From: Pseudomonas sp. NFIX28
Lineage (GTDB): Bacteria; Pseudomonadota; Gammaproteobacteria; Pseudomonadales; Pseudomonadaceae
Assembly (NCBI RefSeq): GCF_900107395.1
Contig: NZ_FNPW01000007.1
Coordinates: 186,001-250,000 of the forward strand
DNA: 64,000 bases
Direction: 5' to 3'
The notes below the pieces were generated by a model. It saw nothing but the letters and a program-made list of their open reading frames with translations. It had not been told where the DNA came from and did no database searches. This document shows positions 9,524-17,375 of the stretch, piece after piece. A program made the position numbers and the translations under genes. How positions within the stretch are numbered: the first letter of the stretch is position 1; every line of letters begins with the position of its first letter.

Positions 9524-9898
9524 ATGATCGCTACCAGCACTTACCTTCTGCTTTACGTCGACAGCCCCGCCACCAGCGCCAACTTTTACAGCCGCCTGCT
9601 GGACAGGCCACCGGTCGCGTTATCGCCGGCCTTCACCCTGTTCGTACTCGACTCGGGGCTCAAGCTCGGCCTTTGGGCCAGGCACGATGTCGAGCCCGCC
9701 GCCCAGGTCACCGGCGGTGGCGGCGAACTGGCCCTGGCCGTGGCCGATACTCAAGCCGTCGATCTGTTGCACGGCCAATGGGCCGAATCCGGTGTAAGCA
9801 TCGCCCAGCCTCCGACCAGCCTGGACTTCGGCTATACCTTCGTCGTCCTGGACCCCGACGGGCATCGGCTGAGGGTGTTTTGCCCCGCCCCGGAGTGA
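9524..9898 (+). CDS. VOC-superfamily (glyoxalase/bleomycin-resistance-like) protein
   Basis: A 124-residue protein with the paired beta-alpha-beta-beta-beta modules of the vicinal-oxygen-chelate fold (TYLLLYVDSPATSANFYSRLL at the N-terminus; FVVLDPDGHRLRVFCP at the C-terminus). Members include metal-dependent lyases, dioxygenases and drug-binding proteins, and the substrate cannot be assigned. The ribosome-binding site CCAGGAG lies 6 bp before ATG. Its last 67 bases overlap the end of the convergent EamA gene as drawn. Confidence 0.85.
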   Translation: MIATSTYLLLYVDSPATSANFYSRLLDRPPVALSPAFTLFVLDSGLKLGLWARHDVEPAAQVTGGGGELALAVADTQAVDLLHGQWAESGVSIAQPPTSLDFGYTFVVLDPDGHRLRVFCPAPE

Positions 9899-10863
9899 AC
9901 GGGAGCCTTGCCGACCACACCCGGCAGCATGGAGCGGCGCCGCGCCCAGCGCCCCTCCAGCTGCATCGCCATCACACTGCCGAGCACGATCGCCGCCCCC
10001 AGGATCACCGCGCCATGTACTCGCTCATGCAGGACCAGCGCCGCCAAAAGCATGGCGATTGGCGGTATCAGGTACATGGCGATGGACGCCCGGCTGACCT
10101 CGACCCGCGCCAATACATAAGCCCACGCCAAATACGCCAGCGCGCTGGGAAACAGCCCCAGCAGCACCACCGCCAGGTTCACCCGCCACGGCGCCTGGAC
10201 CACCGCGACCGCCAGCCCCGGCCAATACAGGCTCAACAGCAAGGTGCCGGCCCAGACCATGTAGCAAACGGTGGTCAGCAGGTCGTAACGCCCCGAATAG
10301 CGCCGCTGCAAAACGAAGTACAAACCCCAGGAGAAAGCGGCCAGCAGCACCAGCAACCCCTGGGGCCTGATCGACGCCACGCCCTGGTCGCCCCACACCA
10401 CGACGACCGCCCCGAGCAAGCCCAACCCCACGCAACCCCAGCGCCAGCCGCTGACCGACTCCTTCAACCAGAAAAACGCAATCAGGGTGCTGAAAATCGG
10501 CGCCGATTGCGCCAGCACACTGGAAGCCCCCGCACTCAAACCCTGCTGACCGTAATTGAGGCTGACGTGATGCAGGGCGATGGCAAAAAAGCCCAGCACC
10601 AGCAACCAGGGCAAATCCCGCCAGTGCGGCAGGGAGATTCTTTTCACCAGCGCAATGGCACCCATGAACAGTGAGGCAATCAGAAAGCGCAGCAACGCCA
10701 GATGACCAGGCTCGTAGCCTTCCAGCCCGATGTGGATACCCACCGGCGAATAGGCCCAGCACAAAATGACCGCGGCGGTCGCCAAAACCAGCTTCAGAGG
10801 TGAGACGTTCAAGAGACAGGCACTCAGCAGCACAAGGAAGGCCTGCAGTCTCTCGCCCGCCAC
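9832..10863 (-). CDS. EamA/DMT-family transporter
   Basis: An inner-membrane drug/metabolite transporter with two EamA repeats and about ten transmembrane helices (for example LVLATAAVILCWAYSPVG near the N-terminus and YLIPPIAMLLAALVL near the C-terminus). The frame opens at a GTG (343 residues). Homologues usually begin near SPLKLVLATAAV, about 20 residues in, and a TTG there is the alternative, so the start is uncertain. The C-terminal tail overlaps the VOC gene by 67 bp. A divergent LysR gene 51 bp away is the likely regulator. The substrate is unknown, possibly an amino acid or metabolite exporter. Confidence 0.85.
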   Translation of the reverse strand: MAGERLQAFLVLLSACLLNVSPLKLVLATAAVILCWAYSPVGIHIGLEGYEPGHLALLRFLIASLFMGAIALVKRISLPHWRDLPWLLVLGFFAIALHHVSLNYGQQGLSAGASSVLAQSAPIFSTLIAFFWLKESVSGWRWGCVGLGLLGAVVVVWGDQGVASIRPQGLLVLLAAFSWGLYFVLQRRYSGRYDLLTTVCYMVWAGTLLLSLYWPGLAVAVVQAPWRVNLAVVLLGLFPSALAYLAWAYVLARVEVSRASIAMYLIPPIAMLLAALVLHERVHGAVILGAAIVLGSVMAMQLEGRWARRRSMLPGVVGKAPVHSGAGQNTLSRCPSGSRTTKV

Positions 10864-10914
10864 AACTCACCACAATTAACGGATACTGAGCCAACACCTC
10901 ACTGGAAATGAGCA

Positions 10915-11781
10915 ATGGAACTGAGCCAACTGAAGATGGTGAAAGCCGTGGCCCGTACCGGCAGCATTGCCCGGGCAGCCGAGCAACTGCATTGCGTGCC
11001 TTCCAACATCACCAACCGCCTCAAGCAACTGGAAAGCGAGCTGGGCACCCACCTGTTTATTCGCGCCGGCCGCGGGCTGAAGATCAGCCCCGACGGGGAA
11101 ATCTTTCTCGGCTACAGCGAGCGCATCCTGGCGCTGGTGGACGAAGCCAAGCGCGCCGTCGACCGCAAGGCCGAGCCCAGCGGCGTCCTGCGCATCGGCG
11201 CTATCGAATCCTGCGCCGGCGGGCGCTTGCCGCCACTGCTGGCGGAATTCCACCAGCGCTTTCCACAAGTCACCCTGGAGCTGGTCACCGGCACCTGGTC
11301 GCAACTGTTCGAAGAACTGCAACACCACCGGATCGACGGCGCCCTGGTCGCGGTCGACACCATCCCCCCGAAACTGCAGCGCACCGCCCTCTACAACGAG
11401 CCACTGGTGCTGGTCACCAGCGCCGAGGCCACGCCCGTGCTGAACCCGCAAGACCTGCAGGGCCAGACCTTGTTCATGTGGCCCGGCGACTGCCCTTACC
11501 GTCGCGCCCTGGAGCACTGGCTGAACGCCCACGACGTGACAGCGACCCTCATCGGCTATGCCAGCTGGGGCACCATCATCGATTGCGTCAGCGCCGGCGC
11601 CGGCATGACCCTGGCCCCGGAAGGCGTGCTCGAGCGCTACACCCTGTCCGCTGGCCTGGCGCGCTATCGCTTCGCCGACCTGCAGCCGATCGACATTCGT
11701 TTTGTCTGGAACAAGGAAATACAACGCCACACCGCACGGGACGCGTTTGCGCAGTTGTTGCAGGAGCGATTGGGGAAATGA
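10915..11781 (+). CDS. LysR-family transcriptional regulator
   Basis: A 288-residue LysR-type regulator. The N-terminal winged HTH is MVKAVARTGSIARAAEQL, followed by the linker helix (NRLKQLESELG) and a periplasmic-binding-like effector domain from about residue 90. It is transcribed away from the EamA transporter, the classic layout for a LysR regulator controlling the divergent gene and itself. It is the last core gene before the ffs-inserted element, whose left boundary starts 90 bp downstream. The effector is unknown. Confidence 0.92.
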   Translation: MELSQLKMVKAVARTGSIARAAEQLHCVPSNITNRLKQLESELGTHLFIRAGRGLKISPDGEIFLGYSERILALVDEAKRAVDRKAEPSGVLRIGAIESCAGGRLPPLLAEFHQRFPQVTLELVTGTWSQLFEELQHHRIDGALVAVDTIPPKLQRTALYNEPLVLVTSAEATPVLNPQDLQGQTLFMWPGDCPYRRALEHWLNAHDVTATLIGYASWGTIIDCVSAGAGMTLAPEGVLERYTLSAGLARYRFADLQPIDIRFVWNKEIQRHTARDAFAQLLQERLGK

Positions 11782-11870
11782 AACGAGCGACTGGCGAAAA
11801 AGCCAGAACCGAATCAAAACAGGGGGGATATTCAGAATATTCGTCGAGGACCGACAGAAGGCGTTATGGA

Positions 11871-11939
11871 GGCAACCCCACCAGCCACACCCCGGCACAC
11901 AATGTCACCGCTGCGGCTGCTCCCTTCCAGGCCTGACCG
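11871..11939 (-). repeat. Left attachment site: detached 3' fragment of ffs
   Basis: The 69 bp match 20108-20176 except c11891 versus t20128. Read on the minus strand they encode the conserved SRP RNA core (GGTCAGGCCTGGAAGGGAGC) through the 3' end, but have no promoter. The bases just outside (GCGTTATGG, 11861-11869) are complementary to the 5' flank of the intact gene, showing this is the original chromosomal 3' end. Confidence 0.92.
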
Positions 11940-12118
11940 AGGTGGCATGCAAGCATGCTTCGCAGTTCGCTGAAAGGCTCACTGCGTCTGGGCTGACGGG
12001 GTTTTGCTCGGGGACTCTCGCACTTGGAATCAGGTGCGGAACACACCACTGAAAGACGTCAAAAACTCGGGGTGTAGCCAGCACTGTCACACATTGCTGT
12101 CACACACGAGTGTCACAC
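11940..12118. other. Left end of the element: dyad and three phased TGTCACACA repeats
   Basis: No gene is seen here. A dyad GCATGC-AA-GCATGC lies at 11945-11958. TGTCACACA occurs at 12085-12093, 12098-12106 and 12111-12119, spaced exactly 13 bp apart. A further copy lies inside the integrase gene at 12191-12199, and TGTCACAC lies at 20046-20053 near the right end. By analogy with tyrosine-recombinase phages these could be arm-type integrase sites, or operators for int. Confidence 0.6.
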
Positions 12119-13411
12119 ATGACCTACATTGTCCGTCGCGGCGCCTGCTATTACTTGAATCTCCGCCTTCCAAAACATCTGTTCCCACGCTGTCACACAT
12201 TGCGTTTGAGCTTGAACATTCGCGAGCGTCAGAGCGCCTTGTTCCTCGCTGCTTCCCTTGCCCAGCAGGTACACGGACATCTATCCGAACACCCTCTGGC
12301 AGACATCCCAACGCTGCGTAGGCTTTGCACTGGATGGAGAGATACGTGCCCTACCCCGTTCTCAATACGCAGCTCACACCAAGCCATAGCCAAGCCAACG
12401 AGATCGGCCGCTAATGGCCCAACACTGTCTAGTCTGTCGAAGCTCTATATAGAAGAAGGCAAACGTGGCAGCACGTGGCGAACTGTCAGCACCTTCGAGG
12501 TGGAGCGCGCTCTACGCGATTTATTCGAGTTGATGGGTGACATGCCCGCCGAAGACTTCGATACCCAGCAAGCCCGACTACTGAAGGAACGGCTGAGCCG
12601 ATGCCCTCAATACTTTGGCCTACGCCCCGAGTTCGAAGGTAAGACCCTGCGACAGGTTGTCGAATCAGCTAGCACATACAAGACGATCTCTGCGGTAACG
12701 GTGAACAACCGGCTACGCAAACTCTCTGCCTTTCTCAACTGGTGCAAGGCCAATGGCTACATCGCGGACAATCCATTAGCAGGTCTGAAGGTAAAGACAG
12801 GATCAGCCAAGGACGCACGACTTTCATTTGAACAACACGACCTGACGACCCTGCTCAATCTGGATGGACTTAAGGCGGAGTCTCATAAATACCCTTGGCG
12901 GTACTGGATACCATTGCTGGGCCGCTACACGGGTGCAAGATTGGAAGAGTTGTGTCAGCTGCGCGTCGATGACTTCATCCAGCAACAGGGAATTCAATGC
13001 ATTCGGATTGATGACAGCAGCGAAGGCCAGAACCTGAAGAACTCCAGCAGCCGACGCTTGCTGCCCCTCCACCCCGCGTTGTTCGAACTTGGCCTGCTGC
13101 GGCATGTTGAGTCGATCAAGGCCAGCGGGATAGACCGGTTGTTCCCTGAGCTTGAGCCAGTACGGGGAAAGCTTGGCCATGCCGTTTCAAAATGGTTCGG
13201 ACGCTACAAGACAAAACGAGGGATTACCGACCCAAAGAAGACCTTTCACTCTTTTCGCCACACACTGATAGATGAACTACGAGATGCTGGCGTGCAAGAC
13301 TCGCTGATCAAACGGATCGTTGGCCATGAAGACAGTGCGGTGACATTCGGCGTCTATGGCAGTAGAGCGCCACTGAAAGCGATGGCAGAAGCTCTACAGC
13401 ACATCGCCTGA
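12119..13411 (+). CDS. int: Tyrosine recombinase (integrase) of the ffs element
   Basis: A 430-residue site-specific recombinase adjacent to the left attachment site, expected to integrate and excise the element. An N-terminal region (TYIVRRGACYYLNLRLP) resembles the short arm-binding domain of phage-type integrases. It is followed by a SAM-like core-binding domain (about 105-215) and the catalytic domain. Catalytic residues visible are Arg in TGARLEEL (274), HSFRH (His377, Arg380), GH (403) and the nucleophile Tyr413 in FGVYG. The frame is also open from a GTG at 12110. I chose the ATG, but no good ribosome-binding site is visible for either, and the third TGTCACACA repeat covers the start, suggesting autoregulation. 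Confidence 0.92.
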   Translation: MTYIVRRGACYYLNLRLPKHLFPRCHTLRLSLNIRERQSALFLAASLAQQVHGHLSEHPLADIPTLRRLCTGWRDTCPTPFSIRSSHQAIAKPTRSAANGPTLSSLSKLYIEEGKRGSTWRTVSTFEVERALRDLFELMGDMPAEDFDTQQARLLKERLSRCPQYFGLRPEFEGKTLRQVVESASTYKTISAVTVNNRLRKLSAFLNWCKANGYIADNPLAGLKVKTGSAKDARLSFEQHDLTTLLNLDGLKAESHKYPWRYWIPLLGRYTGARLEELCQLRVDDFIQQQGIQCIRIDDSSEGQNLKNSSSRRLLPLHPALFELGLLRHVESIKASGIDRLFPELEPVRGKLGHAVSKWFGRYKTKRGITDPKKTFHSFRHTLIDELRDAGVQDSLIKRIVGHEDSAVTFGVYGSRAPLKAMAEALQHIA

Positions 13412-13431
13412 CCAACCAACGATAACTAACT

Positions 13432-13458
13432 GGGCGACTGACTAGCACGTCAGTGCCC
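13432..13458 (+). terminator. Hairpin after the integrase gene
   Basis: The stem GGGC-g-ACTGAC / GTCAGT-GCCC with loop TAGCAC lies 20 bp past the integrase stop. No T-run follows directly, so it may be a weak or Rho-assisted terminator. Confidence 0.5.
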
Positions 13459-13853
13459 AACATTGACGTTTAGGCACGGAAAAAAACCTTCGGATACCGG
13501 CAATTAACTTCGGTAAAACATGCATCAGATTTGCCACTACTTGGACACCCACTGCCGTTACACCCAGTATTTATGGGCGTACATGTTGCCTAAACTAAGC
13601 AAAGGGCCTTTCTCGCTCCGAAAGTAGGTTTTCTGAAAAGCCAGCCAGTTGAAGAAGTCAATAGCGGGATTGACTTATTATCTAGAAAGTGTATGATGTC
13701 GCTTGTCTCAACGGACAGATCGACAACTCGAATAGCCTCACACGAACACTGTTCATGCAGCGTTTTAGATGGGGCTTTTTTGTGTCTGCGATTTACCAAA
13801 CCAAACCGGCAATACCCGAGAGGAATGCCTATGACATGAACTGAAAAGGAGAA
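13459..13853. other. Leader region before the ATPase gene
   Basis: No supportable gene is present. A 69-codon minus-strand frame here has no ribosome-binding site or recognisable similarity. The segment holds a good promoter at 13670-13697 and a transcribed leader of about 150 bases before the helicase-like gene. Confidence 0.5.
13670..13697 (+). promoter_or_regulatory. Sigma-70 promoter for the helicase-like gene
   Basis: TTGACT and TATGAT are separated by 16 bp. This is the best -35/-10 pair in the interval and points at the gene starting at 13854-13860. Confidence 0.65.
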
Positions 13854-15344
13854 ATGAAGATGACCAGTATCGCCCTAAATAAAGTAATTCATACCGCTGT
13901 ATCCGCTCCAGGAGCGGGCAAAACACAAGCACTCATTAGCCAGATTCCGTCTTTGCTTTCTGCGGGACGCTCCATTGTTCTTGCACTCCCTACTCTCACC
14001 CTGACCGATAGCTTCATTGATCGCTTACCTATGGGGACGCCCTACCAAGTTATCAACTCCAACACCTTCGATCATGTTAGCTCCGAGCTAAACCAGACCT
14101 TGCGTGAGAAGCCAAACGAACTGGTGATCACGACTCATCAGAGCATTTTCTCGGCAAAACCTGACTTGCTCTCGGGCTGGGTGTTTGTTGTCGATGAGCT
14201 ACCTGTCGTAGCCGACTTTCCAGCATACCCATTCGAGCCTTCGGAGCTGGCCCAGCTGTTCGTGAACGTCGAGGAGCGGGATGGACGCCTCCACATTCGA
14301 GAAGGTTGTGCTGACGCGATTGAAACAGCATTAGCGACCTTTAAGGCAGTTTCAGCAGGGGCTGAACGCACGTCGATGTTGAGCAGCGAAGGAGCCCGCA
14401 TTTATGAATGCCTGAAGGATGAGCATCCAGTGTTCATCGATACTGAGATGGCTAATGGGAATAGGTATGTCCGAGCAGTAGTTGAGTCAACGTGCTGGAG
14501 CGCATTTGCAGCGGCGGAAGAAGTGCACGTTCTTGCGGCCACAGTTGAGGGCAGCCTGTTTGATGACTTCGCTCAGGTGCACGGGTTCACTTATGAAAGG
14601 TCGGACTTCACGCCTGAGTTTGAAGGCTACGCCTCGCCAATCACAATTTACCCCTTCATGCCAAAGGGACGCATTTACAGCAAGGCGGCGGTAACAGTGA
14701 CGGCTTGTGAGAGTGGCACCACTGGCGAGCAGAAGCAGGGCGAGCTTCTAGTGATTGATGTAATTCTCAAAGCTGCCCTCCAGCGGGCTACTGGAGTTCC
14801 GCTGCTGTTCTGCAATAAGTGGGCAAGCTTCAGGTGGCTATCCAAAGGGTCCGTACACCACTGTTCAATCGACAGTCGAGGCTTGAACGAGTATCAGGGT
14901 GAAACTGATGCGATCCTCCTGTTTGGTGGGAACCCATCACCATCGGACGAGCGTGCACTAGAGTTTTTGGCCGTAAAGTATGATCGCGTATTTCGCCAAG
15001 GATTCATGGTTACCAGATTTCTGGAGCCTAGCTTGCAAGCGGTAACTAGGACAGCGATACGAGACAGGGGTAACACGAAACCGATACAACTGTTCGTGCA
15101 GGATGGGCGAGTGGCTGAATACGTTGTATCCAGTTACATGCCACATGCCATGATCGACTGGAGTTTGTCAGAAATCTGCCCTGTGGTTGAGGATCGCAGA
15201 ACAACCGAGGACCCACGGAAGCGACAAGTATTCGAGCTGTTTGCACAAGACAAGAAGAACACCGAAATTGTAAGCATCACGGGCGTTCATCGGAACACTG
15301 TTTCGAATTGGAGAAAAGATTGGCGCTTATATCAGGCCGCTTGA
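13854..15344 (+). CDS. SF2-helicase-like ATPase with C-terminal helix-turn-helix
   Basis: A 496-residue P-loop protein of unknown role. The Walker A loop APGAGKT is at 18-24, an ALPTLTLTD segment follows, and the motif II box is DELP (114-117) preceded by WVFVV. A motif III-like LAAT is at 227-230 and a motif VI-like QAVTRTAIRDR at 395-405. These suggest a superfamily 2 helicase or translocase. Residues about 455-490 (ELFAQDKKNTEIVSITGVHRNTVSNW) look like a DNA-binding HTH. Two starts are possible; the ATG at 13860 has better spacing from AAGGAG. Iteron-like repeats lie just downstream (15356-15575), so a replication-initiation role for the element is a reasonable inference, but defence or regulation cannot be excluded. 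Confidence 0.8.
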   Translation: MKMTSIALNKVIHTAVSAPGAGKTQALISQIPSLLSAGRSIVLALPTLTLTDSFIDRLPMGTPYQVINSNTFDHVSSELNQTLREKPNELVITTHQSIFSAKPDLLSGWVFVVDELPVVADFPAYPFEPSELAQLFVNVEERDGRLHIREGCADAIETALATFKAVSAGAERTSMLSSEGARIYECLKDEHPVFIDTEMANGNRYVRAVVESTCWSAFAAAEEVHVLAATVEGSLFDDFAQVHGFTYERSDFTPEFEGYASPITIYPFMPKGRIYSKAAVTVTACESGTTGEQKQGELLVIDVILKAALQRATGVPLLFCNKWASFRWLSKGSVHHCSIDSRGLNEYQGETDAILLFGGNPSPSDERALEFLAVKYDRVFRQGFMVTRFLEPSLQAVTRTAIRDRGNTKPIQLFVQDGRVAEYVVSSYMPHAMIDWSLSEICPVVEDRRTTEDPRKRQVFELFAQDKKNTEIVSITGVHRNTVSNWRKDWRLYQAA

Positions 15345-15355
15345 TACCAAACTTG

Positions 15356-15575
15356 TTGCACATCGCAACCCTGTAGATGTTCAACCATTGTGCATCGAAG
15401 ATTTTGCACATTGATCCTAAGAGGCTTATTAGGAAAGATGTGCAGCTTCACACTACATCACCCCAACTCTGAATCATGAGATCCATTCAATATTGATTAT
15501 CTACTTATAAAATTGGGGATGAATGATAATAAATATCATCCCCTAACCTCCAAGGCTTACCGCCTTGATGTGCAA
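15356..15575. repeat. Iteron-like cluster of TTGCACATC repeats
   Basis: Direct copies are TTGCACATCG (15356-15365), the variant TTGTGCATCG (15388-15397) and TTGCACATTG (15404-15413). Inverted copies are GATGTGCA (15437-15444) and GATGTGCAA (15567-15575). Between the two orientations lies an AT-rich stretch and the hairpin at 15515-15543. The layout resembles a small replication origin or a multi-site operator. Function is inferred only. Confidence 0.55.
15515..15543. terminator. Hairpin between convergent element genes
   Basis: A perfect 8-bp stem (GGGGATGA / TCATCCCC) with a 13-nt A/T loop. On the minus strand it is followed by AATTTTATAA, so it may terminate the small membrane-protein gene. 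It could equally be the melting region of the suspected origin. Confidence 0.5.
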
Positions 15576-15658
15576 CCAATTAAGCCCAGCTTTCGGTGCA
15601 AACACTCTAGCGGAGCAGAGAGAGCATTCCAACCAACTCCGCTTTCAGTGTGGGACAA

Positions 15659-15967
15659 CTACCGCAGGTAGAAGTAGAGGAACACAACAACCAGAACCAC
15701 GAATATCACCCTTCCTTGAATGACATCACTGGTCAATTTATCTGACTTGATCTGTCGGTAGGTGTCGGAATCGCTCAGACCCTGCGTCTTGTAGTGCATG
15801 ATCTGATTGATTTGCTTGTCGAGTTTCTTGTTGTGGCTTTGATTGCTCGAAGCAACGATGAACCACACGATCAGCCACAGGCCAAAAGTTGGGATACAGA
15901 GCAGCAGGTGCAAGATGTGACTCGTGTTTTTCTTCTGGCTGGTTAGAAAAAACAGTTTTTCGTTCAT
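15659..15967 (-). CDS. Small two-helix membrane protein
   Basis: A 102-residue protein I do not recognise. Two hydrophobic segments are clear: LHLLLCIPTFGLWLIVWFIV at about 20-39 and VIFVVLVVVFLYFYL at the C-terminus. They are separated by a charged, cytoplasm-like linker (NKKLDKQINQIMHYKTQG, then DTYRQIKSDKL). The ribosome-binding site AAGGGATG precedes the ATG. It is transcribed divergently from the XRE gene at 16092, with 124 bp between them containing the dyad TGATGA ... TCATCA. XRE control of this gene is therefore plausible. Small membrane proteins in mobile elements can be toxins or exclusion factors, but nothing in the sequence proves this. Confidence 0.7.
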   Translation of the reverse strand: MNEKLFFLTSQKKNTSHILHLLLCIPTFGLWLIVWFIVASSNQSHNKKLDKQINQIMHYKTQGLSDSDTYRQIKSDKLTSDVIQGRVIFVVLVVVFLYFYLR

Positions 15968-16091
15968 GGGTCATCCCTTTTGAGGTGCAAGCTGATCGCA
16001 GTTGATCGATTGGTGATGATGCCATTGTATCACTTGGTGTGTCATCAATCAGTGTGTTCACGACCAGGATACATCCGACCATCATCTGGGA

Positions 16092-16313
16092 ATGCAACCA
16101 AATCAAAATCTGAGAAAGGGCTTCGGCCAAAGAATTCGAGAGCTTCGCACCAATCAGGGCTTCAGTCAGGAAGCGTTTGCTGATCGGTGCGGGTTCGTTC
16201 GGACATACATGTCTCGCATTGAGACCGGGACCGCCAACCCTAGTCTGGATGCCGCCAAAGTTCTTGCCGATGGATTGGGAGTATCGCTGTCGGAGCTGCT
16301 TGAGGGCCTTTAG
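16092..16313 (+). CDS. XRE-family regulator of the ffs element
   Basis: A 73-residue single-domain HTH protein. The conserved stretch GQRIRELRTNQGFSQEAF, followed by RTYMSRIETGTANPS and ADGLGVSLSELLEG, matches compact XRE repressors common in Pseudomonas genomic islands. No strong ribosome-binding site is seen: GGGA lies directly at the ATG, so translation may be weak or start nearby. It is divergent from the small membrane-protein gene and probably represses one or both promoters in the 124-bp gap. A short perfect dyad (TAGGTAA-A-TTACCTA, 16311-16325) spans its stop codon. Confidence 0.85.
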   Translation: MQPNQNLRKGFGQRIRELRTNQGFSQEAFADRCGFVRTYMSRIETGTANPSLDAAKVLADGLGVSLSELLEGL

Positions 16314-16435
16314 GTAAATTACCTATTACCGAAATCTCCTATGACGGTATTGGTCAGGCGTTTCAGGCTTTGGCTGCAATTAGATTCTGTGATGCGCCCC
16401 ACAAGGAGCGGTTTGAAGCTATGTGTGAGCCAGTA

Positions 16436-16456
16436 CCGTGAGGAACCGCCTCACGG
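16436..16456. terminator. Hairpin between convergent XRE and Cas2-like genes
   Basis: A perfect 8-bp stem CCGTGAGG / CCTCACGG with loop AACCG lies between the two convergent genes. No T-run is adjacent, so termination strength is uncertain. Confidence 0.45.
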
Positions 16457-16475
16457 CTATAGCCCTACGAGCCTC

Positions 16476-16745
16476 CTATAGGTTCTGTGCGAGCCAGTCT
16501 GAGCACTCCTTATCAAACCCTACCCACGCTCCTTGGCCTGCCAAGGCCACGACTAGCAATTTATCGTTTCCATCTAAATAGACTGCGAGCCGGTCCCTAA
16601 CTTGAACAGTTGTAAGGTTAGTGCTGACAATCCAGTTTGAGTCTAAACAGTGCCACCATGATCCTAGCGCCTTTATTCCCTCGTATAATTCATTGTAATT
16701 CCTACCGGGCGCTCTCAGATCGTAGGTGATAAGTATGCTCGCCAT
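16476..16745 (-). CDS. Cas2/VapD-like ferredoxin-fold protein
   Basis: An 89-residue protein starting MASILITYDLRAPGRNY. The opening beta strand ending in TYDL, the helix, the strand NWIVSTNL, and the C-terminal DKLLVVALAG-AWVGF pattern match a group of small bacterial proteins often annotated 'SinR family protein'. These have a predicted ferredoxin fold related to Cas2 and VapD nucleases. An ATG preceded by GGAGG six bases upstream is preferred over the upstream TTG at 16751. There is no CRISPR array or cas1 in the window, so an adaptation role is unlikely. A nuclease, toxin or structural role is open. Confidence 0.7.
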   Translation of the reverse strand: MASILITYDLRAPGRNYNELYEGIKALGSWWHCLDSNWIVSTNLTTVQVRDRLAVYLDGNDKLLVVALAGQGAWVGFDKECSDWLAQNL

Positions 16746-16840
16746 ATTCAACCTCCATTGTTAGTCCGTAGTGATGGAATTTCGAGAATAGGCCATTTTC
16801 CATTGCTCCGCATATTGGGCTCTAATGCTCAAAGCAAACA

Positions 16841-17083
16841 CTATTCTGCCAATGATCGAGAGTCGTGCATGCTGCCGATGCATCTCCGCCCCCCCATCTC
16901 TGACCTTGTCAGAGTTGCTGCATGTTGGAAGGAATACCTTTGCAAGAGTAGCGTCTGTAAGTGCAGGCTAGCTTTACGGTGTCGCCAAGCAGTGGAGCGA
17001 ACCCAGCTCCAATTCAAATACCAAAACGAATTGGCATAACCCTGCTGGTCGCCCCACTGCATGTATCTGAACCGACCTGCCAT
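16841..17083 (-). CDS. Possible small protein directly following the 42-codon ORF
   Basis: An open frame of 80 codons whose ATG abuts the stop codon of the upstream small ORF (TAA-ATG), as in translationally coupled genes. The start MAGRFRYMQWGDQQGY is followed by an aromatic, basic segment (WYLNWSWVRSTAWRH). There is no recognised domain and only a poor ribosome-binding site. A 93-codon frame on the opposite strand overlaps it, so I treat this as a weak call. Confidence 0.3.
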   Translation of the reverse strand: MAGRFRYMQWGDQQGYANSFWYLNWSWVRSTAWRHRKASLHLQTLLLQRYSFQHAATLTRSEMGGRRCIGSMHDSRSLAE

Positions 17084-17212
17084 TTACTTGGATGGCTTAT
17101 GAACCGGTAGGGTTGGATGCTTCGGTTTGTTTTCTGGGTTTACATGACGCCTTCTGTCGTCTTTGCCGTCGTCTCGTGCAGGCTTTGGTCCGGGCTTGAT
17201 ATCAGTAAACAT
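17084..17212 (-). CDS. Very small basic protein (42 residues)
   Basis: A short ORF starting MFTDIKPGPKPARDD and ending HKPSK-stop. The protein is Lys/Arg/Pro-rich and likely disordered. It has a good ribosome-binding site (AAGGA six bases before ATG). It resembles short basic hypothetical proteins of islands but I cannot name a family. The next frame (16841-17083) begins immediately at its stop codon. Confidence 0.4.
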   Translation of the reverse strand: MFTDIKPGPKPARDDGKDDRRRHVNPENKPKHPTLPVHKPSK

Positions 17213-17375
17213 ATTCTGTCCTTGGTGGCGTTGGTTCTGAAACTAGTGGATGAGAAGCGATCGCATTGAGTTTGCTCTCTGTAACTTCCAACCCCGCAAG
17301 AACAGATAGCATCAATTTGCCATAGGTCAAGGTAGGTGATGCTGCGTTTGATTTCATCGGGATCATCAAACGGTC

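Noticed and set aside
13590..13799. 69-codon minus-strand frame upstream of the helicase-like gene
   Set aside because: It overlaps a good plus-strand promoter, has no ribosome-binding site and no recognisable sequence.
16476..16745. CRISPR system around the Cas2-like protein
   Set aside because: No repeat-spacer array and no cas1 or effector gene are present in the window.
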